Positions 20,384 to 29,751 of a stretch of 64,000 bases of DNA are shown here, in pieces. The notes under the pieces are model-generated. The model was not told the origin of the DNA. It saw only the letters and a list, made by a program, of their open reading frames with translations, and ran no database searches. A program made the translations under genes and the position numbers. The DNA is from Paenibacillus sp. Soil750 (lineage in GTDB: Bacteria > Bacillota > Bacilli > Paenibacillales > NBRC-103111): contig NZ_LMSD01000012.1 in the NCBI RefSeq assembly GCF_001428045.1, positions 310,101 through 374,100 of the forward strand, in the 5' to 3' direction. Position 1 is the first letter of the stretch. The number at the start of each line of letters is the position of its first letter.

Positions 20384-21448
20384 CTATAATCTGATTTCTT
20401 GACCCTTCGCTGCAGATTCATAAATACCGCATAGGATTTTCATTATTTCAAGACCATCCTCAACCGGACTAATCGGTGTTTCGCCAGTTTGGCAGCAAGA
20501 TACGAAATGATTGATTTCATTTTGAAAAGCGCTGTTGATATCGATCGATTTGTTATTGATTTGAGGCGTCACATTCGTAATCGTATCCAAAATCTCCGTT
20601 ACGAATACGATTTCAGGCTCAAGCTCAACACCGCCTTTGTCACCATACAATTTGACAGCGATTTCATCCTTCTTAGCATGCAAAGTGAAACTTACATCCA
20701 CCATGAGGGAAGCCCCATTTTCAAAACGAATCAACACATTGGCCAAATCCTCAACCGTATTGCGCTCCGCATCATAATCTGCTGCTTTATAGAAAGATAA
20801 GTTCTTTACATTCTTCCGATTGCCCAACTTGTTATACGTATGCCCACTTACCGCAACAGGTTTCGGCTTGCCCATCAAGTACCAACACACATCAATCACG
20901 TGTACGCCAATATCGATCAGCGGTCCGCCACCGGAGCGCTCAACATCCGAGAACCAACCGCCTGGATTCCCTAATCGACGTAGGCAAGAAGCTTTGGCAT
21001 AATAGATCTCACCTAATTGACCATTATCTATAAAATGCTTCACAAGCTGAGCATTCGTATCATATCTTCTGACAAATCCAACTTGTAGAATCTTCCCTGT
21101 TTCACGAACTGCGTCTTGAATTCGTTGCGCTTCTTCTACTGTTTTACATAGCGGCTTCTCAACCAAAACATGCTTGCCAGCATGAAGAGCAGCAATACTG
21201 ATCTCAGCGTGTGTATTGTTCCATGTACAAATACTGACCGCATCAATCTCCGGATTCGCCAAAAGCTCATTATAATCGGTATAAATGTTCGCAATGTCAT
21301 ATTTCTCCGCTTTCGCGGCTGCTCGTTCACGATTAAGGTCACAGACAGCAACAATGACAGCATCCTCGGATTTCGTATATGAAGCAAAGTGCAAATCTGA
21401 AATTGAACCTGCACCGATAACACCAATTCTCAATTTGTTTATGCTCAT
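20384..21448 (-). CDS. Gfo/Idh/MocA-family oxidoreductase
   Basis: A 354-residue NAD(P)-dependent sugar or inositol dehydrogenase. The N-terminal Rossmann fold begins RIGVIGAGSISDLHFASY. The conserved EKP motif is in HVLVEKPLCKTVEEAQ and the downstream GGPLIDIGVHVIDVCWYLMG holds the catalytic Asp/His pair. It is the first gene of the operon with the two TIM-barrel genes. Such trios often oxidise a hydroxyl, then isomerise or eliminate, then reduce. AAGGAGG lies 12 bases before the ATG, slightly long. The substrate is not determinable. Confidence 0.9.
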   Translation of the reverse strand: MSINKLRIGVIGAGSISDLHFASYTKSEDAVIVAVCDLNRERAAAKAEKYDIANIYTDYNELLANPEIDAVSICTWNNTHAEISIAALHAGKHVLVEKPLCKTVEEAQRIQDAVRETGKILQVGFVRRYDTNAQLVKHFIDNGQLGEIYYAKASCLRRLGNPGGWFSDVERSGGGPLIDIGVHVIDVCWYLMGKPKPVAVSGHTYNKLGNRKNVKNLSFYKAADYDAERNTVEDLANVLIRFENGASLMVDVSFTLHAKKDEIAVKLYGDKGGVELEPEIVFVTEILDTITNVTPQINNKSIDINSAFQNEINHFVSCCQTGETPISPVEDGLEIMKILCGIYESAAKGQEIRL

Positions 21449-21579
21449 TGCACATTCCAGCCTCCTTTAAATAACTACTACTTAAAGTTAACATGCTTTG
21501 GACATAGCGAGAATACCTAAGATAAGCAGCTCCATGGACTATATGTTCAAAATCGCCCGGAAGAATCATCGCTGTTCGC

Positions 21580-22548
21580 TTATGGGATTAGCAAAATTTT
21601 GCCTACACTCTGTCTACTCTCCAGTAATCTATGAGCTTCAGCGCCATCCTTCAGGGAGAACGTTGTCAGCGTATCCATGTTCAGATTCCCCTCACGAAGT
21701 GCTCCAAACAAATCATGAGCCCGCTTAATCCTATTATCCAAGCTAGTCACGTGGTTCCACAGGTCACCGCCGGTTAATGTTTTGGATGTATCCATCAGCG
21801 TTCTTGGATCCACAGGCGCTGGGTCGCCGCCAGCCATGCCATAGAAAACAACAGTGCCCTTGATTCGGACTGCAGCAAAGCTATCCATTAAGGTGGCGCC
21901 TACCGAATCATAAGCTACTTGTACACCGTTCTTTTCATATGACCACTGTAACACTTCTTGAACCCAGTCCGCGGAATAGAGGATGACCTCATCGGCTCCA
22001 GCGTCTAGTGCGACTTGCTTTTTAACTTCGGAAGATGTGAGCCCCATCACCCTAGCACCTTTACTTTTGCACAATTGGATCAAAAGTTGACCCACACCGC
22101 CTGCCGCGGCATGGATCAGAACTTCATCTCCAGCCTGGACAGGGTAGCTGTCGTTCACCAAGTAATGCGCTGTCATACCTTGCAGAAGCAGGCCGGCCGC
22201 ATGTTCAAACGAGATGTCCACTGGCAGCGGAATCGCCCGATCGGCAGGAACGGCGACTAGCTCCGCATTAGCAAAGGGCACGTCGGCAAAAGCGATCCGA
22301 TCACCGATTTGAATATGATGGATGTGTTTGGGCACGCTTTCGACGATCCCAGCCCCTTCATACCCGAGAATATACGGCGGCTTCCCAGCCAAATGATAAT
22401 TCCCTTTGCGACGATAGACGTCCGCAAAATTAAGACCTATCGCTTTCGTCCTTACCAGAATTTGATCCCTATCTAGGATAGGGTCTGAAATCTCTTTATA
22501 TTGGAGAACTTCGGGACCCCCGAATTGTTCGAATATTAATGCTTTCAT
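21580..22548 (-). CDS. Quinone oxidoreductase-like NADPH dehydrogenase (MDR superfamily)
   Basis: A 322-residue medium-chain dehydrogenase of the zinc-free quinone oxidoreductase group. It starts MKALIFEQFGGPEVLQYKEI, has the nucleotide-binding VLIHAAAGGVGQLLIQLCKSKG, and lacks the zinc-ligand Cys cluster. GGGAGGTCA precedes the ATG at 22548, so the GTG-type extension six codons upstream is not used. It would reduce quinones or activated alkenes with NADPH. It appears monocistronic. Confidence 0.88.
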   Translation of the reverse strand: MKALIFEQFGGPEVLQYKEISDPILDRDQILVRTKAIGLNFADVYRRKGNYHLAGKPPYILGYEGAGIVESVPKHIHHIQIGDRIAFADVPFANAELVAVPADRAIPLPVDISFEHAAGLLLQGMTAHYLVNDSYPVQAGDEVLIHAAAGGVGQLLIQLCKSKGARVMGLTSSEVKKQVALDAGADEVILYSADWVQEVLQWSYEKNGVQVAYDSVGATLMDSFAAVRIKGTVVFYGMAGGDPAPVDPRTLMDTSKTLTGGDLWNHVTSLDNRIKRAHDLFGALREGNLNMDTLTTFSLKDGAEAHRLLESRQSVGKILLIP

Positions 22549-22610
22549 AAGTAAGTGACCTCCCACGCTTAATTAACCGTTGTTATTTTAACATACCCGA
22601 TTGCAGATCC

Positions 22611-22654
22611 AAAAAAAAGTGCCTCCAACCGCTCTTCAGCGAATGGAGACACTT
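22611..22654 (-). terminator. Terminator of the GGDEF-EAL gene
   Basis: AAGTGCCTCCA and TGGAGACACTT pair with one mismatch around a second small stem. On the minus strand eight T residues follow. Confidence 0.8.
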
Positions 22655-22659
22655 GGATA

Positions 22660-24306
22660 TTAACGAGTTATAAAAGCATAGTGTGCAGGCAGTTCCGTAT
22701 ACGGCACGGGTTTATTGATGTAATAGCCTTGAATACCCCAGCACTGCATGTCGGCTAGCATATGGAAATGATCACACGTTTCAATGCCTTCTGCAACAAC
22801 GAGTAAATTCAATGCTTTCGCCATGGCAAGAATAGCCGCGATCAATGGTACATTGCCATCTGCGATGAAAATGCGGTCGATCTTCAGCTTGTCAATCGGC
22901 AGCTGCGTTAGCATACTTAGCGATGAATAACCCGTTCCGAAGTCATCCAATGCGATGGTAAAGCCTGCATTTCGCAACTTACCCAGAATGAGTTGTACTT
23001 CTTGCAGCGAATGCAATGTCGTACTTTCTGTAATTTCAAGTTCCATGGCGGTTGGGTTTACACCCTCTTCTTGCAAAATTTGCAAGACCTGATCCACAAA
23101 ATTCAATTCATTGAGTTGGATGCGTGAGATATTGACTGATATTTTGAATAGGGGACCGTAAATATCCTTCAACTGAAGCCAATCCTTGCAGGCTTGACGA
23201 ATAACCCAATAGCCGATAGGCACGATAAGCCCTGTTTTCTCCGCAACTGGAATAAAATCCGCCGGCTGTATGTACCCTACCTTCTCGCAATGCCATCTTA
23301 AAAGCGCTTCCGCACCAATCGCCCTGGCTGATGCTGGATTATAAATAAGTTGATAGTGCAACTGAAGTTCGTCCTTATCCATTGCTTGTGAAAGACCTAA
23401 CTCATGAATGAAATTTTCGACATGATCGTATTTAGAAGAGGCTTCGTACAAATGATAGCGTTTGCGACCTGTTCCTTTCGCTGTATACAAAGCAATATCA
23501 GCTTGCTTTAGCAGATCTTGAATCGTTTCATCATGCTTTCGCTCCGCAATTCCGATACTCACACTCACTTTCACTGCATGTTCATCAACGCGAAAAGGCT
23601 CATGGAAAAGTCCGCTCAATTGCTCCGCTGTCACTTCAATATGAGTAGAAGGTACGGAATCCACGACTACAAATTCATCACCGCCTAAGCGAATAAGTGA
23701 ATAGCGGCTATCTCCAAATACTTCTATCAACCGACAAGCGACTTCAACAAGCACCGAGTCTCCTGCCTGATGGCCGAAGGTATCATTAATATTTTTGAAA
23801 TTGTCCAAGTCCATTAAATAAATCGTTGGCGGCTCCACCACATGCTCAAGTAAATATCTACGATTGAACAGGTTAGAGAGATCATCTTGATAGGCATAAT
23901 TGTACAGAATATTCTCATGCTGTTTGCGCTCTGTAATATCACGTGTCACTGAAAAAATAAAACTAGCATTCCCATGTTCGTCCAAAATAGGTGTTAAAAT
24001 GCTCTCGCCGCTTAGATTCCCGTTAGGTAATATAACGCCATCCTCGTATCGAATCGGCCGACGTTCATCGACTACTCTGGCATATTTATTATATAAGTAA
24101 TTTGCCATTTGGCTCGAATTCGATTCAAAAAAAGTAGTTCCCATTTGATCCATCGTGATTCCACTAAATTTCGTCGCGGCATTGTTAACGTAATAATACG
24201 TGATCTCCGCACCTGTCACTTTCATAATGTAAATAGAGTCTTCAATATCATCCAGCATCATTTGCAGTAAATTCAAATCCAATGTTGTCGTTGCAGGAAT
24301 TGTCAT
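22660..24306 (-). CDS. PAS-GGDEF-EAL cyclic-di-GMP enzyme
   Basis: A 548-residue soluble protein with an N-terminal PAS/PAC sensor (about 1-130), GGDEF domain (about 135-290) and EAL domain (about 300-545). The cyclase signature RLGGDEFVV is intact. I see no RxxD inhibitory site five residues before it, so product inhibition is probably absent. The EAL motifs are complete: EALLRW, NISRIQL, ELEITEST, LDDFGTGYSS, KIDRIFI and VAEGIET. It may therefore both make and break c-di-GMP, with PAS tuning the balance. It is monocistronic, with no transmembrane segment. Confidence 0.95.
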   Translation of the reverse strand: MTIPATTTLDLNLLQMMLDDIEDSIYIMKVTGAEITYYYVNNAATKFSGITMDQMGTTFFESNSSQMANYLYNKYARVVDERRPIRYEDGVILPNGNLSGESILTPILDEHGNASFIFSVTRDITERKQHENILYNYAYQDDLSNLFNRRYLLEHVVEPPTIYLMDLDNFKNINDTFGHQAGDSVLVEVACRLIEVFGDSRYSLIRLGGDEFVVVDSVPSTHIEVTAEQLSGLFHEPFRVDEHAVKVSVSIGIAERKHDETIQDLLKQADIALYTAKGTGRKRYHLYEASSKYDHVENFIHELGLSQAMDKDELQLHYQLIYNPASARAIGAEALLRWHCEKVGYIQPADFIPVAEKTGLIVPIGYWVIRQACKDWLQLKDIYGPLFKISVNISRIQLNELNFVDQVLQILQEEGVNPTAMELEITESTTLHSLQEVQLILGKLRNAGFTIALDDFGTGYSSLSMLTQLPIDKLKIDRIFIADGNVPLIAAILAMAKALNLLVVAEGIETCDHFHMLADMQCWGIQGYYINKPVPYTELPAHYAFITR

Positions 24307-24594
24307 CCGTTGGACTCCTTTATCCGAATAACCTAAGCTTTGTGCCCACTATGGGCCGATTGTACTATCTATTCGACATTAATCTTTCTTATCCTTCCTA
24401 AGTAATTCTACAATCACCATTCTAGCCATAAAGCGATATGAATAATTAACACCAAAGTAGCATAGACCGCTACCACCAAAACAATCGTTTTGTGCTAATC
24501 ATAATCGTTTTACCTCCTTATTCGAAAGTACCGAGAAGCTTACAATTACCTTAAGCAAGTAATAAAAAGCTAGTAAATACGGGAGGTTGCACAC
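24307..24594. promoter_or_regulatory. Divergent promoter region between GGDEF-EAL and PhyH genes
   Basis: This 288-bp stretch must hold promoters for the two divergent genes. It contains a perfect dyad CAAAAC-AATC-GTTTTG (24477-24492) and, on the minus strand, an AGGAGGT-led start codon (24500-24502) discussed as a finding. No clear sigma-A pair was assigned. Confidence 0.35.
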
Positions 24595-25359
24595 ATGATA
24601 ACAAAAGGAAATCCATTCTCACTCGCTCAATATGTCAACGAAGGCTATAGTGGGCCAATGCAGGGACTTTCGCTTGAAGAATCTGATATGTACTATAACC
24701 GATTCTTTGAGGTCATCGAACAGAATAAATTTGAACCTGGCCCTACCAAAATGAACCTGTCAGCCTGGCATCAGCGGCATCATTGGGCCTATACGCTAGC
24801 TACGCATCCAAGCATCGTTAACGCGATGAAGCAGATTCTTGGAGATGACTTGGTGTTGTGGGCCATGCATTTCTGGTACAAAGAGCCTAATAATGATAAG
24901 TTCATCCCGTGGCACCAAGATATCAATTATTGGCCGATGGAGCCGGCGATCAATGCGACCGCTTGGGTCAGTTTAGGGTGGTCAATTCGTGAAAATGGTT
25001 GTCTTCGCGTGATTCCTGGCACACACAAATCAATCGTCGAGCATGTTTCAACGGGAACAGATCAAAGTGCTTTCGAGCAAGGATTGCCAGCGGAGTCGAT
25101 CGATGAATCATTAGCCATAGATCTTGAGATGTCTCCGGGTCAGATTGCCTTCTTCAATGAAGCTACCTTCCATGGTTCTGAAAATAACAAATCGAATATA
25201 CCGCGTGTAGCCTTCTCAGTTCGCTATACAACACCAGAGGTCAAGTTCAAAATCGACGAGTGGGGCGGCGACACCTCGCGCATTCGTACCTTCCTCGTGA
25301 ACGGCGAGGATCGGTTGAACCGAAACGAAGATATTAAGGGCGTCGTGCCTCAGGATTAG
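24595..25359 (+). CDS. Phytanoyl-CoA dioxygenase (PhyH) family protein
   Basis: A 254-residue Fe(II)/2-oxoglutarate-dependent dioxygenase. The iron-binding HxD is in FIPWHQDINYWP, the distal His is in ATFHGSENNKS, and the 2-oxoglutarate-binding Arg follows in IPRVAFSVRY. Start GGGAGGTTGCACAC-ATG is clear. It would hydroxylate a small molecule; the PhyH name does not fix the substrate. An AraC regulator follows 82 bases downstream in the same direction, a pairing common in Paenibacillus-type genomes and suggesting catabolism or modification of a scavenged compound. Confidence 0.87.
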   Translation: MITKGNPFSLAQYVNEGYSGPMQGLSLEESDMYYNRFFEVIEQNKFEPGPTKMNLSAWHQRHHWAYTLATHPSIVNAMKQILGDDLVLWAMHFWYKEPNNDKFIPWHQDINYWPMEPAINATAWVSLGWSIRENGCLRVIPGTHKSIVEHVSTGTDQSAFEQGLPAESIDESLAIDLEMSPGQIAFFNEATFHGSENNKSNIPRVAFSVRYTTPEVKFKIDEWGGDTSRIRTFLVNGEDRLNRNEDIKGVVPQD

Positions 25360-25441
25360 AGAGGAAATCGTTGCCACCTCTGCATCCAAGCATGATAGAA
25401 TAATAGGAACAGACAAGATCCGTGGTGCGGAGGGATGCGCA

Positions 25442-26272
25442 TTGAATTCTTTTCAAATGATGATCGAGGCGTTGGAGATTCGATTTCTGCATATTACACA
25501 GTATCAACTTGATTATCGTTGGCAGGCCAAAGAGCGCAAACTACGTCACTGTGTGATGTGGTTTGTGCATAAGGGAAGCTTCCAGCTTGCAATTGATCAA
25601 GCTTCCATGCGGTGCAATGAAGGCCAGATCATCATTTTGCCAGCCCATAGCACGATTAGTTTTCATGCCATTTCGGATGAATTATTGCTAACAAGCATTA
25701 ACTTCGATGCCGAAATCTCCTTAGTTAGCAATCGCAGCTGGGTGCAGCTTCTGAATCTTCCGAATTTATTTGAGGATAAGGCCAGCAAGATTGAGCGTAT
25801 TGTCCACGAAATGCTTATACCTGAGAATGATGAAACAGCTTATGTTCATCTTCTGCAGCAGTCATCATTGCTTCGAATTTTGTATGAGCTTCTGCGTACA
25901 GAAAATGTGGCGGATTCCAGCTCCAGTTACTCACACTTGGACAAGCGCATCCATACCATCATCCATTTTCTTCATGCACATCCGCAACAGATGCCTGAAA
26001 TCAAGGAGTTAGCTGAGCTTGTTCAGCTGAGTGATTCTCATTTGCGCAAATTGTTTATCAAACAAACCGGACAGGCGCCGCTCCATTTCGTGCACAGCAT
26101 CAAAATTGAACAAGCCAAAAAGCTCCTCGCGACTAGCGTGAAGCCCATTTCTCAAATTTCTTATGAGCTTGGCATCGAGAATGCGAACTATTTCTCTCGC
26201 ATGTTCAAAATCAAAACCAGCTTAACTCCGTTGCAATATCGGCAGCAATTTGGGCTATGGTTGAACGATTAG
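25442..26272 (+). CDS. AraC-family transcriptional regulator
   Basis: A 276-residue soluble regulator with an N-terminal cupin-like sensor (about 20-110, CVMWFVHKGSFQLAIDQ and GQIIILPAHSTISF) and a C-terminal double HTH (about 175-272: IKELAELVQLSDSHLRKLFI, and ISQISYELGIENANYFSRMF). It starts with TTG at 25442, supported by GGAGGG 7-8 bases upstream. It is co-oriented with the PhyH gene and probably regulates it or the heparinase-like gene that converges from the other side. Confidence 0.87.
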   Translation: MNSFQMMIEALEIRFLHITQYQLDYRWQAKERKLRHCVMWFVHKGSFQLAIDQASMRCNEGQIIILPAHSTISFHAISDELLLTSINFDAEISLVSNRSWVQLLNLPNLFEDKASKIERIVHEMLIPENDETAYVHLLQQSSLLRILYELLRTENVADSSSSYSHLDKRIHTIIHFLHAHPQQMPEIKELAELVQLSDSHLRKLFIKQTGQAPLHFVHSIKIEQAKKLLATSVKPISQISYELGIENANYFSRMFKIKTSLTPLQYRQQFGLWLND

Positions 26273-26363
26273 AATGGGCTTTCGGAACGTAAATTGTGGA
26301 TTGTGGAGGGATAGATGGAAAAATGACAGTTAATTCCGTCGAATTCTCCTGATTTATAGAAAT

Positions 26364-26495
26364 AACTGGAAAATCTACAGCTAATTCGAGATGATCTCTG
26401 CATTTGCAGCTGAAACCCGAAATATAGCTGTAGGTTTTCCAGTTAAATGTCATTCTCTACTAAAAACGGATAAAACAGCTGTATGTTTTACAGCT
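26364..26495. repeat. Three copies of a 20-bp interspersed repeat (AACTGTAAAACATACAGCTA family)
   Basis: Copies lie at 26364-26383 (forward), 26425-26444 (reverse, 18 of 20 matching the first) and 26476-26495 (reverse). The first two face each other, so a transcript can fold into a long hairpin that may also end the AraC transcript. The same family recurs at 33088-33221. The rest of 26273-26541 shows no gene. Confidence 0.7.
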
Positions 26496-26541
26496 ATTTC
26501 CGCAAAGAAGCCGCCCCAAGGCAGCTTAGGCAGAAGCTGGT

Positions 26542-28365
26542 CTACGCAAGCTCCAACGTAACCCCTATACTCACCTGCTCTCCCACCTCAGCCGCAGATA
26601 GATCAATTAAGTAGACAAGCTCTGTCCCGCCCTCGTGATTCTGATGTTCCACGGATTGAATCGAAGCCTTCAGCACTTTTGCATCATATCGAATCAATTG
26701 CTGTTGCTTACCCAAACCAAGCTCCAACCGAATTTCACCTTCCTGCACGATTACTGGCTTGTGCTGTGTAACGAAACGTTCCGTTACAGAAGCGCCTGAC
26801 TCACGGAACTCAAAAGAATCCAAGATCGTCAGCTTGCCTTGCAATTTATCAAACTCGAAGTTTCGCTCAAGCTTCTCAAGTAGTGGCACGTCATAGGCTT
26901 GACTGAGCTCAAGCTTGAACTTGTCACTCGCATCCGTACATTCCGCAGCTAGTACCTGTGCACGATGCTGGAAACCCGCTTCCTGGTGTTTACCATTGAT
27001 GATTGGCACGCTATGACCCGCCGAACTGTTACAAAGGATCGAGTATCGCTCCTCACCAAAATATTGTTTGGTGTATAGGCCAGCTCCCAAATCTTCCAAC
27101 CATCTGACCCCATCCACGATCCATAGGAAGTGTCCGATGTCATTGTGATTATGGGGCTCATCATTATGCCCACCTTTGGCTGCAAAGCTAACGAGCTTGT
27201 TGCCCACCTTCGCCCGGCTCACCATCCATTGTGCTTCTGGCAAGAAATCCGTTTGCAACGGCATTTCTTCACGTTCACGAAGCAAAGCTTCATTCAACCA
27301 CACCACGTTCCGTACGGCACTAGCGAAGCGACCACAATGGTCAATCGTCACTGGCTGATTGTCCAATGTTGGAATCCGAATCTCGGCAAACTGCTCGCAC
27401 AAGCGACTGAAGATGCCAATTTGAATGCCATTGTTCCGTGAGCAGTCAGAGAAATTAGCAATATGGTTACCCTGCAGGAAACAGGTTTGTGGGAATTGAG
27501 CAACTCTGCGAGCTTTGGCACTCGATTGGAGAATGTCCACTTTGCCGCCTGTACGCTGCTTCAGAAGTTCACTAAAGTAGACGTAATAGCCGAAGCCATA
27601 ATACCAGTAACCCAAGCCTTCCAAGCAGGCCCCTTCTTCTGAAAACCCCTCAAGAAAGCAATCCATCGATGCGAGGACTCGCGCAATGACAGGCATCAGC
27701 GTTTTCGAATCCTGAATGAGGTAAATGGCCGTCATACCGATATTCCCCGCACAAACAGCGGACCAATTGATATCGCACGTTTCCCACCAATAAGCTCTCT
27801 TGAGTGTCACGTATGGCTCGAGAACCCGCGCCATAATCTCGCGTTGCACCCTTCTTACCACAAGACCATTTAACTGAGCTTGGAACAAATGGCAAGTCTC
27901 ACTCAACGCATGGGCCGTTTCTGAGGCAAATAAATCAATATGTTTATATTCTTCTCCCTCTACGGCAGCATCATGATTCATCAGATGAGCAGGTAGACAC
28001 CACGTATATTCATCACAAATTGCCCAAATTGTATCTTCTAAAGCCGGCAGATAAGGTTCAACGCCATCCTTCAGCGCCGCTACGACCAAAGCCGCTAACC
28101 GTCGACGACGATCGAAATAGAGTGCTTCGAATTCGATGCGCGTTCCCTTTGAACGATACAAATCCCACTCTCTAAAGGGTAATGCTGCAATCGGCTTGCT
28201 CTCGAACTCCTTGACCAATGGTGAAATCTCGTTATAGACAGTAGTAAGTAATGGACTGTCCGTATTCCTTATTGGTATTGTAGCTACCTGTAAAGCTTCG
28301 TGAAATAAACGGCCATGATCGCTTTCAGCTTCTAGCAACGCATCTAATAGATATCGACTATTCAT
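26542..28365 (-). CDS. Heparinase II/III-family protein (predicted cytoplasmic lyase)
   Basis: A 607-residue protein with an N-terminal all-alpha toroid (about 1-350) followed by a beta-sandwich domain, the heparinase II/III layout. The family motif is AAKGGHNDEPHNHNDIGHFLW, then LGAGLYTKQYF and YSILCNSSAGHSVP. There is no signal peptide, so it would act on imported uronic-acid oligosaccharides. GGGAGGT precedes the ATG. The upstream SGNH gene is separated by a modest hairpin. The substrate cannot be named; relatives act on heparin, alginate or other acidic oligosaccharides. Confidence 0.85.
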   Translation of the reverse strand: MNSRYLLDALLEAESDHGRLFHEALQVATIPIRNTDSPLLTTVYNEISPLVKEFESKPIAALPFREWDLYRSKGTRIEFEALYFDRRRRLAALVVAALKDGVEPYLPALEDTIWAICDEYTWCLPAHLMNHDAAVEGEEYKHIDLFASETAHALSETCHLFQAQLNGLVVRRVQREIMARVLEPYVTLKRAYWWETCDINWSAVCAGNIGMTAIYLIQDSKTLMPVIARVLASMDCFLEGFSEEGACLEGLGYWYYGFGYYVYFSELLKQRTGGKVDILQSSAKARRVAQFPQTCFLQGNHIANFSDCSRNNGIQIGIFSRLCEQFAEIRIPTLDNQPVTIDHCGRFASAVRNVVWLNEALLREREEMPLQTDFLPEAQWMVSRAKVGNKLVSFAAKGGHNDEPHNHNDIGHFLWIVDGVRWLEDLGAGLYTKQYFGEERYSILCNSSAGHSVPIINGKHQEAGFQHRAQVLAAECTDASDKFKLELSQAYDVPLLEKLERNFEFDKLQGKLTILDSFEFRESGASVTERFVTQHKPVIVQEGEIRLELGLGKQQQLIRYDAKVLKASIQSVEHQNHEGGTELVYLIDLSAAEVGEQVSIGVTLELA

Positions 28366-28486
28366 CGTTCTACCTCCCTATGCACTTACGATTTCGTTTA
28401 CCTTTCAATATAACCACAAACGATTGCAGCGGACTAGCTATTATCTTTACCTCTATACATCAAAAATTGACCTATTCGCAGCTAAG

Positions 28487-28518
28487 AAAAAAAGCCTCAC
28501 GCAACAAGCGGAAGCTTT
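28487..28518 (-). terminator. Imperfect terminator after the SGNH hydrolase gene
   Basis: AAAGCCTCACGC pairs imperfectly with GCGGAAGCTTT around AACAA. On the minus strand a T run follows. Some read-through into the heparinase gene is possible. Confidence 0.55.
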
Positions 28519-28537
28519 GTTCACCCAACCATATTAA

Positions 28538-29170
28538 TTACTCTGCTGCCCCGACAGCCTTCAGCCATGCATTAGCAATTAATGCATGTCCAGCTGGTGA
28601 TGGATGTACGCCATCCGGTGCCCAGAAAGCGCTGTCAGCTTGTGTCGACGCTTGTGCAAATAATCCATCTAAACATAATAAACGAGCACCGAATTCTCTT
28701 GCTAATTCACGCACAGCGGTAATCTTCGGATCCAAATCTTCTCTCCATAGCTTACGATCTTCTGGTACAGGTAGTACAAAAGGCTCGATAAGAAGCAACT
28801 TCGCTCCTGTGCTAGCGGTTTGATCCAAGAGTTGACGGTATCCCTCTTTAAAAGCCTCCGTTGAAGTCCCGTCATTGCGATCATATCTGCGCCATGTATC
28901 ATTGATACCGATATAAATCGAAACGAGATTAGGTTTCAAGTCCAAACAATCTTCTTGCCACCGTCCCTGAAGATCAGGCACACGATTGCCAGAAATCCCG
29001 CGGTTTAAGAATTTAACTTGTTTCTCTGGATATTTCGCTGAAAATTGAGCAGCTGTCATAAGTGCGTAGCCTTTGCCTAAATCATTGCCATTCTCACGAA
29101 TGCGCCCTGCATCCGTAATACTATCCCCTTGAAATAGTACGATATCTCCTTGCTCTAACCATACTGCCAT
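28538..29170 (-). CDS. SGNH/GDSL hydrolase, probable carbohydrate esterase
   Basis: A 210-residue esterase of the SGNH fold. Block I is VLFQGDSITDAGR (Ser nucleophile), block II contains LNRGISGNRVPDL (Gly), block III is IYIGINDTWRR (Asn), and block V is APDGVHPSPAGHALIA (Asp-His pair). There is no signal peptide. Relatives remove acetyl groups from polysaccharide fragments such as rhamnogalacturonan or xylan. Its place upstream of the heparinase-like gene suggests de-acetylation of the same imported oligosaccharides. AAGGAGGATT precedes the ATG. Confidence 0.88.
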   Translation of the reverse strand: MAVWLEQGDIVLFQGDSITDAGRIRENGNDLGKGYALMTAAQFSAKYPEKQVKFLNRGISGNRVPDLQGRWQEDCLDLKPNLVSIYIGINDTWRRYDRNDGTSTEAFKEGYRQLLDQTASTGAKLLLIEPFVLPVPEDRKLWREDLDPKITAVRELAREFGARLLCLDGLFAQASTQADSAFWAPDGVHPSPAGHALIANAWLKAVGAAE

Positions 29171-29303
29171 TCGAACGAATCCTCCTTTGATTTACCACTT
29201 CTGCTTCTATTATCATTGATATAATTTCCTCACAAATTATACCATGTCCGAGGGAACGAGTGTACAACCAATATCAACGAAAGATGTGATGCATTTTACG
29301 TAC

Positions 29304-29447
29304 ATGAGTTTAAATAATGACAAAATTCGGACAAAAATATACGTATTACGAAAATAAACGACCCATGCTTTTGTTATCTATGTCGAAGGCTTAGTTGATC
29401 TGGAAATATTAAATAAAGAGGTCCTCACACCATTAATTAATGAACCT
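29304..29447 (+). pseudogene. Probable remnant of a GerA-family spore germination protein
   Basis: The plus-strand frame from an ATG at 29304 meets a TAA at 29355-29357. It then continues in the same frame with YVEGLVDLEILNKEVLTPLI, closely resembling the N-terminal YIDGLVDK-type motif of GerAA/GerKA proteins. Similarity fades after about 29447 and no full gene follows. No open reading frame of normal length is present, so this is a decayed fragment. The rest of 29171-29533 shows nothing I recognise. The family call rests on recall of the motif. Confidence 0.45.
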
Positions 29448-29533
29448 GCAAAAAATCGCAATCCCCATCATTTTCCCAATCCATTTGGTTGTTATCCCAC
29501 TTCTCCCTTTGGGGAATTTCTGCACTTAGAAAC

Positions 29534-29572
29534 AAAAAAACCGAGATGCACACTCGTAAGTGTACACTCGGT
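29534..29572 (-). terminator. Terminator of the spo0E-like gene
   Basis: ACCGAG and CTCGGT, extended inward by imperfect pairing of TGCACAC with GTGTACA, are followed on the minus strand by seven T residues, 8 bases after the stop. Confidence 0.8.
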
Positions 29573-29580
29573 CAACCTAA

Positions 29581-29751
29581 TCATGCGATGGTTCGGAGAA
29601 AAAGAAATTGATAATAGGTATTCAAAAGTTCATCCAGCTCGATAGAAAGTTCCAATACCGTTTCAGACAATAGGCCGTATGTTTGACTAGCAAGATTCAG
29701 TTCATTGCGTAATGCCTCAATCTTCTCTTCCAACTCATAACGATGTCCCAT
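29581..29751 (-). CDS. Spo0E-family sporulation phosphatase (short protein)
   Basis: A 56-residue protein, starting ATG 29751 with GGAGGGATC just upstream and ending in TGA at 29581. It reads MGHRYELEEKIEALRNELNL with a second helix ending LELSIELDELLNTYYQ. The two-helix hairpin and the S-x-x-L-D motif (SIELDELLNTY) are the signature of Spo0E/YnzD/YisI aspartyl-phosphate phosphatases, which dephosphorylate Spo0A and delay sporulation. The usual length is 50-85 residues. It stands alone with its own terminator. It supports a spore-forming host. Confidence 0.85.
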   Translation of the reverse strand: MGHRYELEEKIEALRNELNLASQTYGLLSETVLELSIELDELLNTYYQFLFLRTIA

